Shown here piece by piece: positions 16,912 through 25,578 of a stretch of DNA of 32,708 bases (its first letter is position 1; the number at the start of each line of letters is the position of its first letter). This DNA comes from Candidatus Hadarchaeum sp. Its GTDB lineage: Archaea > Hadarchaeota > Hadarchaeia > Hadarchaeales > Hadarchaeaceae. The translations under genes were made by a program, and so were the position numbers. Where the stretch lies: the NCBI GenBank assembly GCA_020725055.1, contig DYFS01000010.1, positions 1 to 32,708 of the forward strand, in the 5' to 3' direction. A model generated the notes under the pieces. The model worked only from the letters and a program-made list of their open reading frames with translations, ran no database searches and was not told the DNA's origin.

Positions 16912-17446
16912 CGATCGCCCCTTCCAGCGGGTTGCCGATCTCCTCGGTTTTTTTCTCCAGCCAGAGCAGCCCGGTTATCGCAGCCGCTACAGCATCGATC
17001 TCGTGCTCGCTCGCCAGCGGTTTCAGCCGCCAGCCGTGCTTTTGGAACTCTGGGACCCAAGCGGCCCTGTCCGGCGTGCCGAACAGCGCCATGCCAGAGG
17101 TTCGCGGGTGAATCTCGATTACCCTGATGCCTTTGGCGCGCAGCTCGCTGGCTATGCGCATGCCCCGTTCGGTGAGCGACCGCATGCTCTTGAAAGTCGG
17201 GGGGAAAACGCGGAAGCCACGCTCGATCAGCGATTCATCGGCCAGCCTGAGGTTGCCTCGTGCCGGCAGGCTGAGCGGGGCGTCGATGGCGACCACCTTG
17301 GGGCGGCTGCGCTCGCACAGCTCTAGGATGTCGGCGTCGGAGTAAATTTCCCTGGTTTCGAGCTGGTCGCCGCAGAGCTTAGCAAAGCCGCTCGGGTTCC
17401 TCGGGGTGCCGGCCAAGTCTACGCCTATCACTGTTAGCTCGCGCAT
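16871..17446 (-). CDS. DUF429 family protein (RNase H-like fold)
   Basis: VIGVDLAGTPRNPSGFAKL, VVAIDAPLSLP, EIHPRTSGMALFG, HEIDAVAAAITGLLWLE. Confidence 0.85.
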   Translation of the reverse strand: MRELTVIGVDLAGTPRNPSGFAKLCGDQLETREIYSDADILELCERSRPKVVAIDAPLSLPARGNLRLADESLIERGFRVFPPTFKSMRSLTERGMRIASELRAKGIRVIEIHPRTSGMALFGTPDRAAWVPEFQKHGWRLKPLASEHEIDAVAAAITGLLWLEKKTEEIGNPLEGAIVIPRGWLRVPARA

Positions 17447-18744
17447 CAGTACTCGCGCTCCACCGGTTTGGCCCTGATGAGCGGCTTGGCCAGATGCCTA
17501 CGAGCACGTGGGGGCACCTCAAAAAATCCGGGCTCAATCTCGCGCGGCACGGCAACGATTTTAGCGGCCTTAGCGGAAAGCCTGATCCCGCACCGCTTGC
17601 AGGAGTACCCCTTGCCCCTGCCCTCCGATTCCATCCGCTTGCCGCATCGCTGGCAGAGCGGGTTGATTTTTTTCAACACCGGCGCAAGTCCTAAAACGGC
17701 AATTTTCTCCAAATTGATGGTCAGCGGTAACTCGGGTTTCTCCTTTATGCCACCATAGGCCCGCACCTTGTCCCCAACCGTGAGTTTCTTCACCACGTCT
17801 CTGAACCGACGCGTGGGCTCGTATGCTGCGCAGTCGATTTTGCCCGTCTCGTCGCAAATCTGAAAGATAACGTGCCCCCCCGGGATCACCCTCGGTTCCC
17901 TGCAGACCTTGCCATCAACAATAACAGACCAGTTGGGCCTTGCTTCAGCTATTCTCGCACGGCGCAGGTGCTCGTCGGTGCCCTGATTTGTCTTGTAGAT
18001 AACTACGCGTTCAATCGGTTCTAGCGCTTTAACCAACCTGTGCGCCTTTATTGCGATTTCAGCGCTCTCCCCCCGGATGCCGTAGAGAATTGGGCAGGGG
18101 GTGTGGGGGGTGATGCGAATCTCCCCAGTCGATGGGTCTAGATTGTCAAACGTGTTTGGGGTAGTTTTTGAATTCATTTCGATGACGGATGCCGCGAATA
18201 TCTTTCTAGACGTCCCCCAGTTTTTTGGTATACGGTATGCAATCAACTCAAATGTCCAATCGTGCTCAAGCGTGTTGCCGATTGCGGCTAGCGCGCCGAT
18301 GATGCCGCGCCCAAGCTTGAACTTGTGAACTTCTGCGCCGATTTCTCGCGCCATGGTTTCGGCCTCCTCAATCGTGGCGACACCACGCACGACCTTCTTT
18401 GAAAATGCCTTCAGCTTGGCAGGGATTTTTTGCCCCTGGTAAAAAACCACGCCGGGGTTGGTCGTTTCGTGATGAAGTTCAGCAAGTTCGTTGACGGCAC
18501 CCAAAACAACATCCTTGACCAACGGGACCTGATGTTCACTAATTCTAACTTCAAAAGCAACGCTGCAATTTCCCCTAGTTTTGAGTTTCCAGTTGGGGTT
18601 AAGTCTAATCAACTTGGGATATCCCTCGAGCTTAATACCTTGAGCTTTTAGGCGGTCGATGGCCACGGCTCCGACGTAAGTCGTGCACATGCCCTCTTTC
18701 GAGTCTGTGTCATCGATGCCTACACGGAGTAACGCCAAGTTCAT
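17446..18744 (-). CDS. tiaS: tRNA(Ile2) 2-agmatinylcytidine synthetase TiaS
   Basis: LRVGIDDTDSKEGMCTTYVGAVA; RLNPNWKLKTRGNCSVAFEV; GIIGALAAIG; OB-fold and C-terminal CQRCGKRMES...CKRCG zinc ribbon. Start placed at MNLALLRVGIDDTDS. Confidence 0.93.
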   Translation of the reverse strand: MNLALLRVGIDDTDSKEGMCTTYVGAVAIDRLKAQGIKLEGYPKLIRLNPNWKLKTRGNCSVAFEVRISEHQVPLVKDVVLGAVNELAELHHETTNPGVVFYQGQKIPAKLKAFSKKVVRGVATIEEAETMAREIGAEVHKFKLGRGIIGALAAIGNTLEHDWTFELIAYRIPKNWGTSRKIFAASVIEMNSKTTPNTFDNLDPSTGEIRITPHTPCPILYGIRGESAEIAIKAHRLVKALEPIERVVIYKTNQGTDEHLRRARIAEARPNWSVIVDGKVCREPRVIPGGHVIFQICDETGKIDCAAYEPTRRFRDVVKKLTVGDKVRAYGGIKEKPELPLTINLEKIAVLGLAPVLKKINPLCQRCGKRMESEGRGKGYSCKRCGIRLSAKAAKIVAVPREIEPGFFEVPPRARRHLAKPLIRAKPVEREY

Positions 18745-18832
18745 CGCCAATTTTTCTTGTGGGTGAAACTTCATAGGGGTTGTTATCCACACTCTTTTAT
18801 ACCCGTTTCAGCAGATTATCTCATGTGAAAAA

Positions 18833-19987
18833 GTGGGCGTGAAAACAACCCTCGCGGGAGTTTGTGCGTTCTTCCTTTTGCTGACGATCTTGCCTCTAGC
18901 AGCGCCCCAGCAGGCCGAGCTACCAACGTGGAACGTCGGTGACACTTGGGCGATGGGTGCGAGAGACGTTGACCTCGGCCCGATATTTAAAGCCCTTATG
19001 GAGGCTACGCCTGGCGTCACCGCGAACGTGTCCGGGAAGGTTAGCTACTTCGTCATCTACAAAGTCGAGGGGGAGGACGCGCAGCACTACAGAGTGTCGG
19101 TGACCCAAGGGATGGAGATGGACTTGAGCGGGACCATTAGCGGTACTCGGTACGGTACCACCTCCTCAGGCTCCGTACGCATGAGCATGGTCGCGAAGGG
19201 GGACGGGAACTCCTACTACACCAAAGACAAGCTGGCGCTCGCGAAAGGAGACATGGCGCTAAACCTTACCATGGACCTTTCGATGGATATGGGCGCTATG
19301 GGCAGCATGGATATGCGCGCTGACATGGTGGTCAACATAAGTTTTACCGCCAGCCCGCCGCTCGACATCTTTAACTTCCCGATCTCGGTTGGGGAGAGCT
19401 GGACCGTGGAGTCTGACTTAACGACGACGGGAAGGGTAACCGGAAAGGTCACGGGAAAGGCAGAGGTGATGGGTACGGAGCGGAGCCTCGATGACACCGT
19501 CGATCAACAGATCAGCGAGACAACACGCGCGGCGCTGTCAATGAGTTGCCCTGGCACGGTCGATGTACAGCCTGCTTTAACGTGCTATAAGATACCGATC
19601 TCGGGCACGGGTGCTGTACCTTCTGGTATGCTTGCGCCAGGTGTCGTGCTCTACTACTCCCCCGATAAGCGCTTTGTCGCGGCTTCAGATGTAACGTTCG
19701 GCGGCGCGATGGGTGCTGGTGCGCTTAGGTCTATCACTACGGGCCCAATAGATCCCAGCAAGGTGGGCGATCAACCGTTCCTCAGCGCGCGACCGGTCAG
19801 TGAGCAGGAAGCCAGAAGTGCCATAGAGGCGATGGGTGCGAAAGGCATCAACTTGGTCTTGGTGGCAGTCGTTGTGATAATCATCATCGTTGTTGTGATT
19901 GCTGCGATTGTGGTAATCAAAAGAAGGCGTGGCGCCGAAGCCCAACCCTATGGCCTATTACCTGGTGGAAGCGGGCCGGACTTTTAA
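18833..19987 (+). CDS. Secreted, C-terminally membrane-anchored protein with Met-rich segment, unknown function
   Basis: Signal peptide; TWNVGDTWAMG; LTMDLSMDMGAMGSMDMRADM; C-terminal TM VVVIIIIVVVIAAIVVIKRRRG. TTTTATACC TATA-like element at 18793-18801 upstream. Confidence 0.75.
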   Translation: MGVKTTLAGVCAFFLLLTILPLAAPQQAELPTWNVGDTWAMGARDVDLGPIFKALMEATPGVTANVSGKVSYFVIYKVEGEDAQHYRVSVTQGMEMDLSGTISGTRYGTTSSGSVRMSMVAKGDGNSYYTKDKLALAKGDMALNLTMDLSMDMGAMGSMDMRADMVVNISFTASPPLDIFNFPISVGESWTVESDLTTTGRVTGKVTGKAEVMGTERSLDDTVDQQISETTRAALSMSCPGTVDVQPALTCYKIPISGTGAVPSGMLAPGVVLYYSPDKRFVAASDVTFGGAMGAGALRSITTGPIDPSKVGDQPFLSARPVSEQEARSAIEAMGAKGINLVLVAVVVIIIIVVVIAAIVVIKRRRGAEAQPYGLLPGGSGPDF

Positions 19988-20031
19988 CAAAACCTTCTTG
20001 AATCACGGCGGAATACAAGATTTTGACGCTT

Positions 20032-21882
20032 ATGGTGGTAGATCCTTGGAGCGGGTTCAAGCGCGATGTGCTCTTGGCTTTAGAGGATGCGCTCCGGCAG
20101 CTGGGCTGGGGGCCGCCAAAGGAGCTGGAGCAAACGCTGAGTGAGCCACCGGACCCAAAGTTCGGGGATTTGGCCAGCACGCTTTGCTTTGAACTCGCGA
20201 GGACTCTGCACATGGCACCCGCCGAACTCGCTAAAAAACTGGTTGAAGCCATCAAGCCCGAAGGCATGGTCGCCCGTGCAGAGGCTGTCGGGGGATACGT
20301 GAATTTTTTTGTCGACACCTCAAAATTAGCGGGTGCAGTACTCCCCACGATCGAAAAATCCGATGTCAAATACGGCCATCTGACGGTCGGCCGCGGCCAA
20401 AAAGTCATCATCGAACATACCAGCGTGAATCCCACCAAACCACTCCACATCGGCCACTGCAGGAACGCTGTCATCGGCGACACCGTGGCGCGCATTTTGC
20501 GGGCGCTTGGGTACAAGGTCGAGGTTCAAAACTACATCGATGACCTCGGGCTACAGGTGGCGCAAACCCTGCTCGCCTGGCAAATAATTCCAAAGAAACC
20601 GCGCGGCAAGTTCGATCATGTCTTGGGCCTGATGTACGTGGACATCAGCCGGCGCCTCCAGCAGGAGCATCAACTCGAGCAGCGGGTGCGCCAGATTTTG
20701 GAGCAACTCGAGAAGGGCAACGGCAAGAGTGCACAACTGGCGAGGTGGTTATCGAAGCGCTGCGTTCTTGCGAACCTCGAGACGACAAACCGGCTCAACA
20801 TCAACTACGACCTGCTGGTTTGGGAGAGCGACATCGCCCGCTCCGGCATGCTCCGCGAGGCGCTGGATCGCCTGCGAAAGACCCCCTGCGTGGTCGAGGG
20901 GACTGGCGAGCACGCTGGCACCCTAATTTTGGAACTCTCCGACTTCGGTATCGAGGATAAAGTCCTCGTTAGGTCTGACGGCACGGCCGTTTACACCGCG
21001 CGGGACATCGCCTACCAACTCTGGAAATTCGGCCAAGTAAAGGCTGGCTTGCTTTTTAAGCTGCACTCGAAACGGGCTGATGGCACGCGAACTCACACAA
21101 CCTCGCAGAAAGGCAAACCGAGTAAAAAATTCGGGTGCGCCAACCGGGTCATCAACGTTATCGGTGCGGAGCAGAAATTCCCACAGCAGGTAGTTTTCCT
21201 AGCGCTCAAGGTGCTTGGGCTAAAGCGTGAGTATGAGAACTCGCGCCACTTGGCATACGAGCACGTCTGGCTGCCCAGCGGCAAGTTTTCGGGGAGGCGC
21301 GGCACCTGGGTGGGGCACTCCACCGACGATGTCATCGAGGGTGCTGTGGAGAGAGCCTACGTTGAAGTTGAAAAGCGCAACCCCAAGGCGAGCAAGACGT
21401 TCAAACGGCGCACGGCCGAGGCGGTTGGCACCGGTGCGGTCCGCTACTCGCTGATCCAAACTTCCCCAGAGAAAAAAGTTGTTTTCAGGTGGGAGGACGC
21501 GCTGAACTTCGAGCGGAACAGCGCCCCTGCAATTCAGTATGCGCACGCGCGTGCCTGCAGCATCTTGCGAAAAGCCAAGCGCGCGGGCTGCAAGTACGTG
21601 CCGGGCGTTTTCAGGTTGCCTGAGGAGCAGCGGTTAATCAAGCTGCTTGCTAAGCTGCCGGAGGTTATGCGTGCGGCTGGCGAAAAGTTGCAGCCGAACT
21701 TGCCCGCCCTCTATGCGGCTGAACTCGCGCTAGAATTCAACAAGTTTTATGAGGTGGCCCCGGTCATCGAGGCTGAGACGCCTGAGCTGAGGGCGTCCCG
21801 CTTGCACCTAGTGAATTGCATCCGGATTGCGCTACGCAACGCGCTCAAAGTGCTTGGCATAACTGCGCCCGATCGAATGTGA
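20032..21882 (+). CDS. argS: Arginyl-tRNA synthetase
   Basis: IEHTSVNPTKPLHIGHCRNAVIGDTVARIL class I HIGH motif; VQNYIDDLGLQVAQTLLAW; DGTAVYTARDIAYQLWKF; C-terminal DALRD domain (IQYAHARACSILRKA). Confidence 0.95.
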   Translation: MVVDPWSGFKRDVLLALEDALRQLGWGPPKELEQTLSEPPDPKFGDLASTLCFELARTLHMAPAELAKKLVEAIKPEGMVARAEAVGGYVNFFVDTSKLAGAVLPTIEKSDVKYGHLTVGRGQKVIIEHTSVNPTKPLHIGHCRNAVIGDTVARILRALGYKVEVQNYIDDLGLQVAQTLLAWQIIPKKPRGKFDHVLGLMYVDISRRLQQEHQLEQRVRQILEQLEKGNGKSAQLARWLSKRCVLANLETTNRLNINYDLLVWESDIARSGMLREALDRLRKTPCVVEGTGEHAGTLILELSDFGIEDKVLVRSDGTAVYTARDIAYQLWKFGQVKAGLLFKLHSKRADGTRTHTTSQKGKPSKKFGCANRVINVIGAEQKFPQQVVFLALKVLGLKREYENSRHLAYEHVWLPSGKFSGRRGTWVGHSTDDVIEGAVERAYVEVEKRNPKASKTFKRRTAEAVGTGAVRYSLIQTSPEKKVVFRWEDALNFERNSAPAIQYAHARACSILRKAKRAGCKYVPGVFRLPEEQRLIKLLAKLPEVMRAAGEKLQPNLPALYAAELALEFNKFYEVAPVIEAETPELRASRLHLVNCIRIALRNALKVLGITAPDRM

Positions 21883-21920
21883 AAATTCCACGATTGCGTT
21901 CGGTTAGCATCGCGTCTCCA

Positions 21921-22035
21921 ATAACGATGACATATGTAACCATTATAGATTGGGACTGGGATCGAGATACAAAAACGCTTTTTCAAAACGATAACATATG
22001 TTACAAATGTAAAAGCGCTTGACAAAACGATTAAA
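21921..22035. repeat. AT-rich convergent intergenic region with interleaved imperfect direct repeats and a perfect palindrome
   Basis: AACGATGACATATGTAACCA (21923) vs AACGATAACATATGTTACAA (21987); AAAAACGCTTTTTCAAAACGAT (21971) vs AAAAGCGCTTGACAAAACGAT (22011); TAACATATGTTA palindrome at 21992-22003. Confidence 0.65.
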
Positions 22036-23014
22036 CTAATCTATCCTTAAGCTCCCCCCGCTTAAGCCGCTCGTACCACCCCCGCTTGACCGGCTCCTGC
22101 GCGTGCAGCTCCTTCCGGCGCGCCTCGAGCAGCTGCGGCTCCAGCCCCACGAATTCTGCGGCCGTTAGCAATCGGTTCCCCGCCTGCTCGGCTACCTGCA
22201 CCGCCGGGCGCAGGTACTGTGGGTAATCCAACGAGCGAAGTAGGTGGTGGTCGACGACGAGCTGCGGCACGTGTTGCGCGAGCGTTACGAGGCTACGCTG
22301 AGCCGCCTCCAGCTTCGCGCTCTCGACCCTGAACCCCCTGAGGTAGATCGGCGGGCCACCCATCAGCACGAGGTCGGGCTTCTGGGCCAAGATGAGATTG
22401 AGCGGTTCATCGTACATCGGCCCCTGCACATCGGGCGCGTGCAGCAGGCAGCAGCCTGGCGTCCGCACCGCCAGCATGAGTACATACCCCAGCGCAGAGC
22501 CAGCCGGGCCGTGATACACTGGTTTTGAAAATTCAAGCGTTGTTTTGCCAAATTTGAAGCTCCTGTTATCGGCCGCCCGGATCTCCTTCGCGAACTCGAG
22601 GTTGAGCTTGTTGAACATGTACCCCCGCCTGCGCTGGCTGGGGTTGATGTTTTCGCTGATATCCTTGGCTAGGATGAGTTTCCCAGAATAAAGCCCCGCC
22701 GCAAGCTCCGGCGAACTCCAAATCCAAAGCCAGTCCTCGAAGCTTGGGACGTAGTGGTCGAAGTGGTAATGGCTGATCGTCAGCACATCGGCACTGCGCG
22801 CTACCTCCATTATCGTCTGGCGTGAGCGGGCGAGAACGACGTACTCGCGCTCGTGAGGGCCTAGGTTGAACCTCGGCCCCAGCGCTGAACCCGGGTCCAC
22901 AACAACCCTGATATCATCGGTTTCGACCAGGGTTGCCATGCTCCGCACACCGAAGCTCTCGAATGCGAGGGGGAGAACTCGGATCCCACCGTTTCCGATC
23001 GGCACGGGCTTCAT
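22031..23014 (-). CDS. UPF0282 family protein (metallo-beta-lactamase-like fold)
   Basis: LAFESFGVRSMATLVETDDIRVVVDPG...ADVLTISHYHFDHYVPSF; PGCCLLHAPDVQGP; PQLVVDHHLLRSLDY. Confidence 0.88.
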   Translation of the reverse strand: MKPVPIGNGGIRVLPLAFESFGVRSMATLVETDDIRVVVDPGSALGPRFNLGPHEREYVVLARSRQTIMEVARSADVLTISHYHFDHYVPSFEDWLWIWSSPELAAGLYSGKLILAKDISENINPSQRRRGYMFNKLNLEFAKEIRAADNRSFKFGKTTLEFSKPVYHGPAGSALGYVLMLAVRTPGCCLLHAPDVQGPMYDEPLNLILAQKPDLVLMGGPPIYLRGFRVESAKLEAAQRSLVTLAQHVPQLVVDHHLLRSLDYPQYLRPAVQVAEQAGNRLLTAAEFVGLEPQLLEARRKELHAQEPVKRGWYERLKRGELKDRLV

Positions 23015-23039
23015 ACGATCAGGCCAACTTTAGCCAAGA

Positions 23040-23049
23040 ACCTTAAATC
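23040..23049 (+). promoter_or_regulatory. Putative TATA element of the PAC2 gene
   Basis: ACCTTAAATC-type element about 27 nt upstream of the ATG at 23072, compatible with a leaderless transcript. Confidence 0.4.
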
Positions 23050-23071
23050 TTCAGCGCCGAGATAGCTAACC

Positions 23072-23806
23072 ATGCGACCGCGCGTCAACTACCTTGAGAA
23101 GCGGAAGCTCAAGCGCCCGCTGCTCATCGCAGGGCTACCGGGGATAGCGCACATCGGGAAGCTGGCGGTCGAGTACCTCGTGCGCGAACTCCAAGCTAAG
23201 AGGTTCGCCGAGCTTTACTCGGAGCACTTCCCGGAGTGGGTTGTCCGCGAGGAGGGCCTCGTCAAGTCGCTCAAAGTGGATTTCTACCACTGCCACCCTG
23301 AGGGGTTAAAAAGGGATATGATTCTAGCAACCGCCGATGCCCAAGCATCCTCGCCCACCGGGCAGTACTCGCTGTCCGACGATATTTTGGATGTCGCAGC
23401 TAGGCACGGCGTGGACACCGTTGTTACGATGGCGGCATACGTGCTCTCACCAGCCGAGGCCCGCTCACCGGTGGTCGGGACGGCAGCCGATGAAAAAACC
23501 TTAAAGCTGCTCCGAGAGCACGGGATCGAGCTTTTGGATGGGGGCATGATAGTCGGGATGAACGGCCTGCTAATCGGCCTGGCTGCCGTGCGCGGGATGC
23601 GCGGTCTCTGCTTGCTGGGCGCCACCGAAGGCGGGTTGCTCGACATCCGGGCGACAGAGGCGGTCCTACGCGCCATCGCGGAGATTTTCGGTTTCAAACT
23701 GGACCTAGGAGACCTTCACGAGTACGCCGCCGCCATGCCAAAATTCAAGCCGCCGAGGCTCGCCCTCCCGCGGGGCGTCGAGGAAGAGGTCAGCTACATC
23801 CGCTAG
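23072..23806 (+). CDS. PAC2 family (proteasome assembly chaperone-like) protein
   Basis: PLLIAGLPGIAHIGKLAVEYLVRELQAKRFAELYSEHFPEWVV; GMIVGMNGLLIGLA..GMRGLCLLGAT. Confidence 0.9.
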   Translation: MRPRVNYLEKRKLKRPLLIAGLPGIAHIGKLAVEYLVRELQAKRFAELYSEHFPEWVVREEGLVKSLKVDFYHCHPEGLKRDMILATADAQASSPTGQYSLSDDILDVAARHGVDTVVTMAAYVLSPAEARSPVVGTAADEKTLKLLREHGIELLDGGMIVGMNGLLIGLAAVRGMRGLCLLGATEGGLLDIRATEAVLRAIAEIFGFKLDLGDLHEYAAAMPKFKPPRLALPRGVEEEVSYIR

Positions 23807-24535
23807 CTACTCGCGGTAGAAGCGGCGCATGCCGATCACTATAACGACGACGAGGGCTACAAGGGCAATCCCCGCGATTACCCTGAAATCGATCAACGTG
23901 ATCCCCTGGGCCTCGCGCGGGGGGACGTTTAGGGCCTGGCACCAAGCGTTGTAGGTATAGGATGCCGCGAGGTCGACGCCTTCTTGGGCAATCTCCTGGT
24001 CGCGGGTACTCAGCCATCGCTGCCAGACCGTCGGTGCCGCGTTGTAGAACCCGGTCAATTTCTGCCTGAGGTTGAAGCCGGCTATCGAGGTCGGCACGGC
24101 CGGTGAGAGGCCAACTCCTTGCTGCTCAAATTCGCCGTGCTTATCCCAATCGTAGGCGTAAGGGGGGTTGTGGGCCAGACAGGTCGAATCGGCTATGTAG
24201 TGGCAAGCTATTCCCAGGTGCAGGCCCGCATTGCCGTAATCTTTATCTAGATAGCTGTTTTTGGCCATCTCCAGCCAAGATTCGGCTTGAGTTATGGATG
24301 CCCGCGGGAAGTGATCTGGAAACGTCCGGCCATAGGGATCCGGGTCATGCCTATAACGGTCCGGCCAAGTGGAGCCCTCTATGATTTTGTCCCTATCGAG
24401 GAGGTCCTTAAGGTTTTCCGGAAGCTCTTGGTACGCGGCCTCCGCTATCGCCTCGTGGGTGATTCTCCTCCATGCGCAGGCCTGCGGCGCCAGCAGCAGT
24501 AAGAGGACCGGGAGGATTAAAATGGCCTTTCGCAT
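23807..24535 (-). CDS. Zinc-dependent phospholipase C-like secreted protein
   Basis: Signal peptide MRKAILILPVLLLLLAPQACAWRRITHEAIAEAAYQELP; TWPDRYRHD; HLGIACHYIADSTCLAHNP; C-terminal TM. Start placed at internal ATG. Confidence 0.75.
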   Translation of the reverse strand: MRKAILILPVLLLLLAPQACAWRRITHEAIAEAAYQELPENLKDLLDRDKIIEGSTWPDRYRHDPDPYGRTFPDHFPRASITQAESWLEMAKNSYLDKDYGNAGLHLGIACHYIADSTCLAHNPPYAYDWDKHGEFEQQGVGLSPAVPTSIAGFNLRQKLTGFYNAAPTVWQRWLSTRDQEIAQEGVDLAASYTYNAWCQALNVPPREAQGITLIDFRVIAGIALVALVVVIVIGMRRFYRE

Positions 24536-24594
24536 ACGATTGAAAAGCGGCGCCCCGCGATTTAACGCTAGCGCAACTGCCATGTGACGTGGCC

Positions 24595-24609
24595 CAAAGG
24601 TTATAAGTT
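24595..24609 (+). promoter_or_regulatory. Putative BRE/TATA promoter of the aldolase/AOR cluster
   Basis: CAAAGGTTATAAGTT about 65-75 nt upstream of the TTG start at 24673. Confidence 0.5.
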
Positions 24610-24672
24610 TACAAACATCAACCCCTAACAAGGAGGGTTACACCCTGGCAGAAGCGGGTAAGGAGGGGTGAA

Positions 24673-25569
24673 TTGCCGAAAGTGGTAGGGGGATTTGAGC
24701 TGAAGGGCGTGAACGCGGCCTTCACGACTCCGTTCAAAGAGGATGAGTCAATCGATGAGGAAGCGCTGCGTGCGGACATCCGCTATCTCGTCGAGGCGGG
24801 TGTCCACGGGTTGGTTTCGTGCTCTACCCCAGGTGAAATGGTTCTGATGAGCGACGATGAGCGGAAGCGGACCATCCAAATAACCGTCGAGGAATCCAAG
24901 GGTGTGCCGGTGATCGCGGAGTGTGGTGCTACCCGTACGAAAGATGCGATCGAGCTGGCAAAATTCTCCGAGGACGTGGGGGCGGCAGCTGCCATGGTAA
25001 TTACCCCCTGGTTCTTCCCGCAGCACCCCCGCGGCCTGCGAATGCACTACGAGACGATTGCAGACGCGATTGGCATCCCGGTCATCATCTACAACCTGCC
25101 GAAGTACACCGGTGTCAAGCTGGATTCGAGTCTGGTCGATGTGCTCGCCTTCCACCCGAACATCTGCGCACTCAAAGACACGAGCGGCGACCTAACCTAC
25201 TTCCAAGAGCTGATAGAGAAGGCGGGCGATCGCATCAATTTCGTTTGCGGCGCGGACGAGCTTGTCTACCCGGCGCTCGCGGTGGGGGCGAGCGGTTGCA
25301 TCACGGCTATAGCGGCCTGCGTTCCCCAGATGGTCATCGACCTCTACAACTCCTTCCTCAAGAAGGACTTCGAGCGGTGCAGGAAGGTCCAGCTCGACAT
25401 AATCAGGCTCAAGAACGAGTTCCGCAAGATGCCCTACCTCTACGGCCAGAAGCTGTGCCAGAGCGAGATGGGCAGACCGAGCGGCCAGACGCGCATGCCG
25501 TTGGGCCCAATCACAGGCGTGGAGCGCATCCTACTGCGCAAAGGGATGAAGAAATCGGGCCTGATTTGA
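24673..25569 (+). CDS. DapA/N-acetylneuraminate lyase superfamily aldolase
   Basis: TTG start after AAGGAGGGG. GVNAAFTTPFKEDESIDEEALRADIRYLVEAGVHGLV; catalytic Tyr in IPVIIYNLPKYTG and Lys in ICALKDTSGD. Confidence 0.9.
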   Translation: MPKVVGGFELKGVNAAFTTPFKEDESIDEEALRADIRYLVEAGVHGLVSCSTPGEMVLMSDDERKRTIQITVEESKGVPVIAECGATRTKDAIELAKFSEDVGAAAAMVITPWFFPQHPRGLRMHYETIADAIGIPVIIYNLPKYTGVKLDSSLVDVLAFHPNICALKDTSGDLTYFQELIEKAGDRINFVCGADELVYPALAVGASGCITAIAACVPQMVIDLYNSFLKKDFERCRKVQLDIIRLKNEFRKMPYLYGQKLCQSEMGRPSGQTRMPLGPITGVERILLRKGMKKSGLI

Positions 25570-25578
25570 GGTGGGCAG

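Noticed and set aside
18465-18535. GTGATGA...CTGA, C/D-box sRNA-like pattern on the plus strand
   Set aside because: Lies antisense within tiaS, no convincing C'/D' boxes or terminal stem; likely chance.
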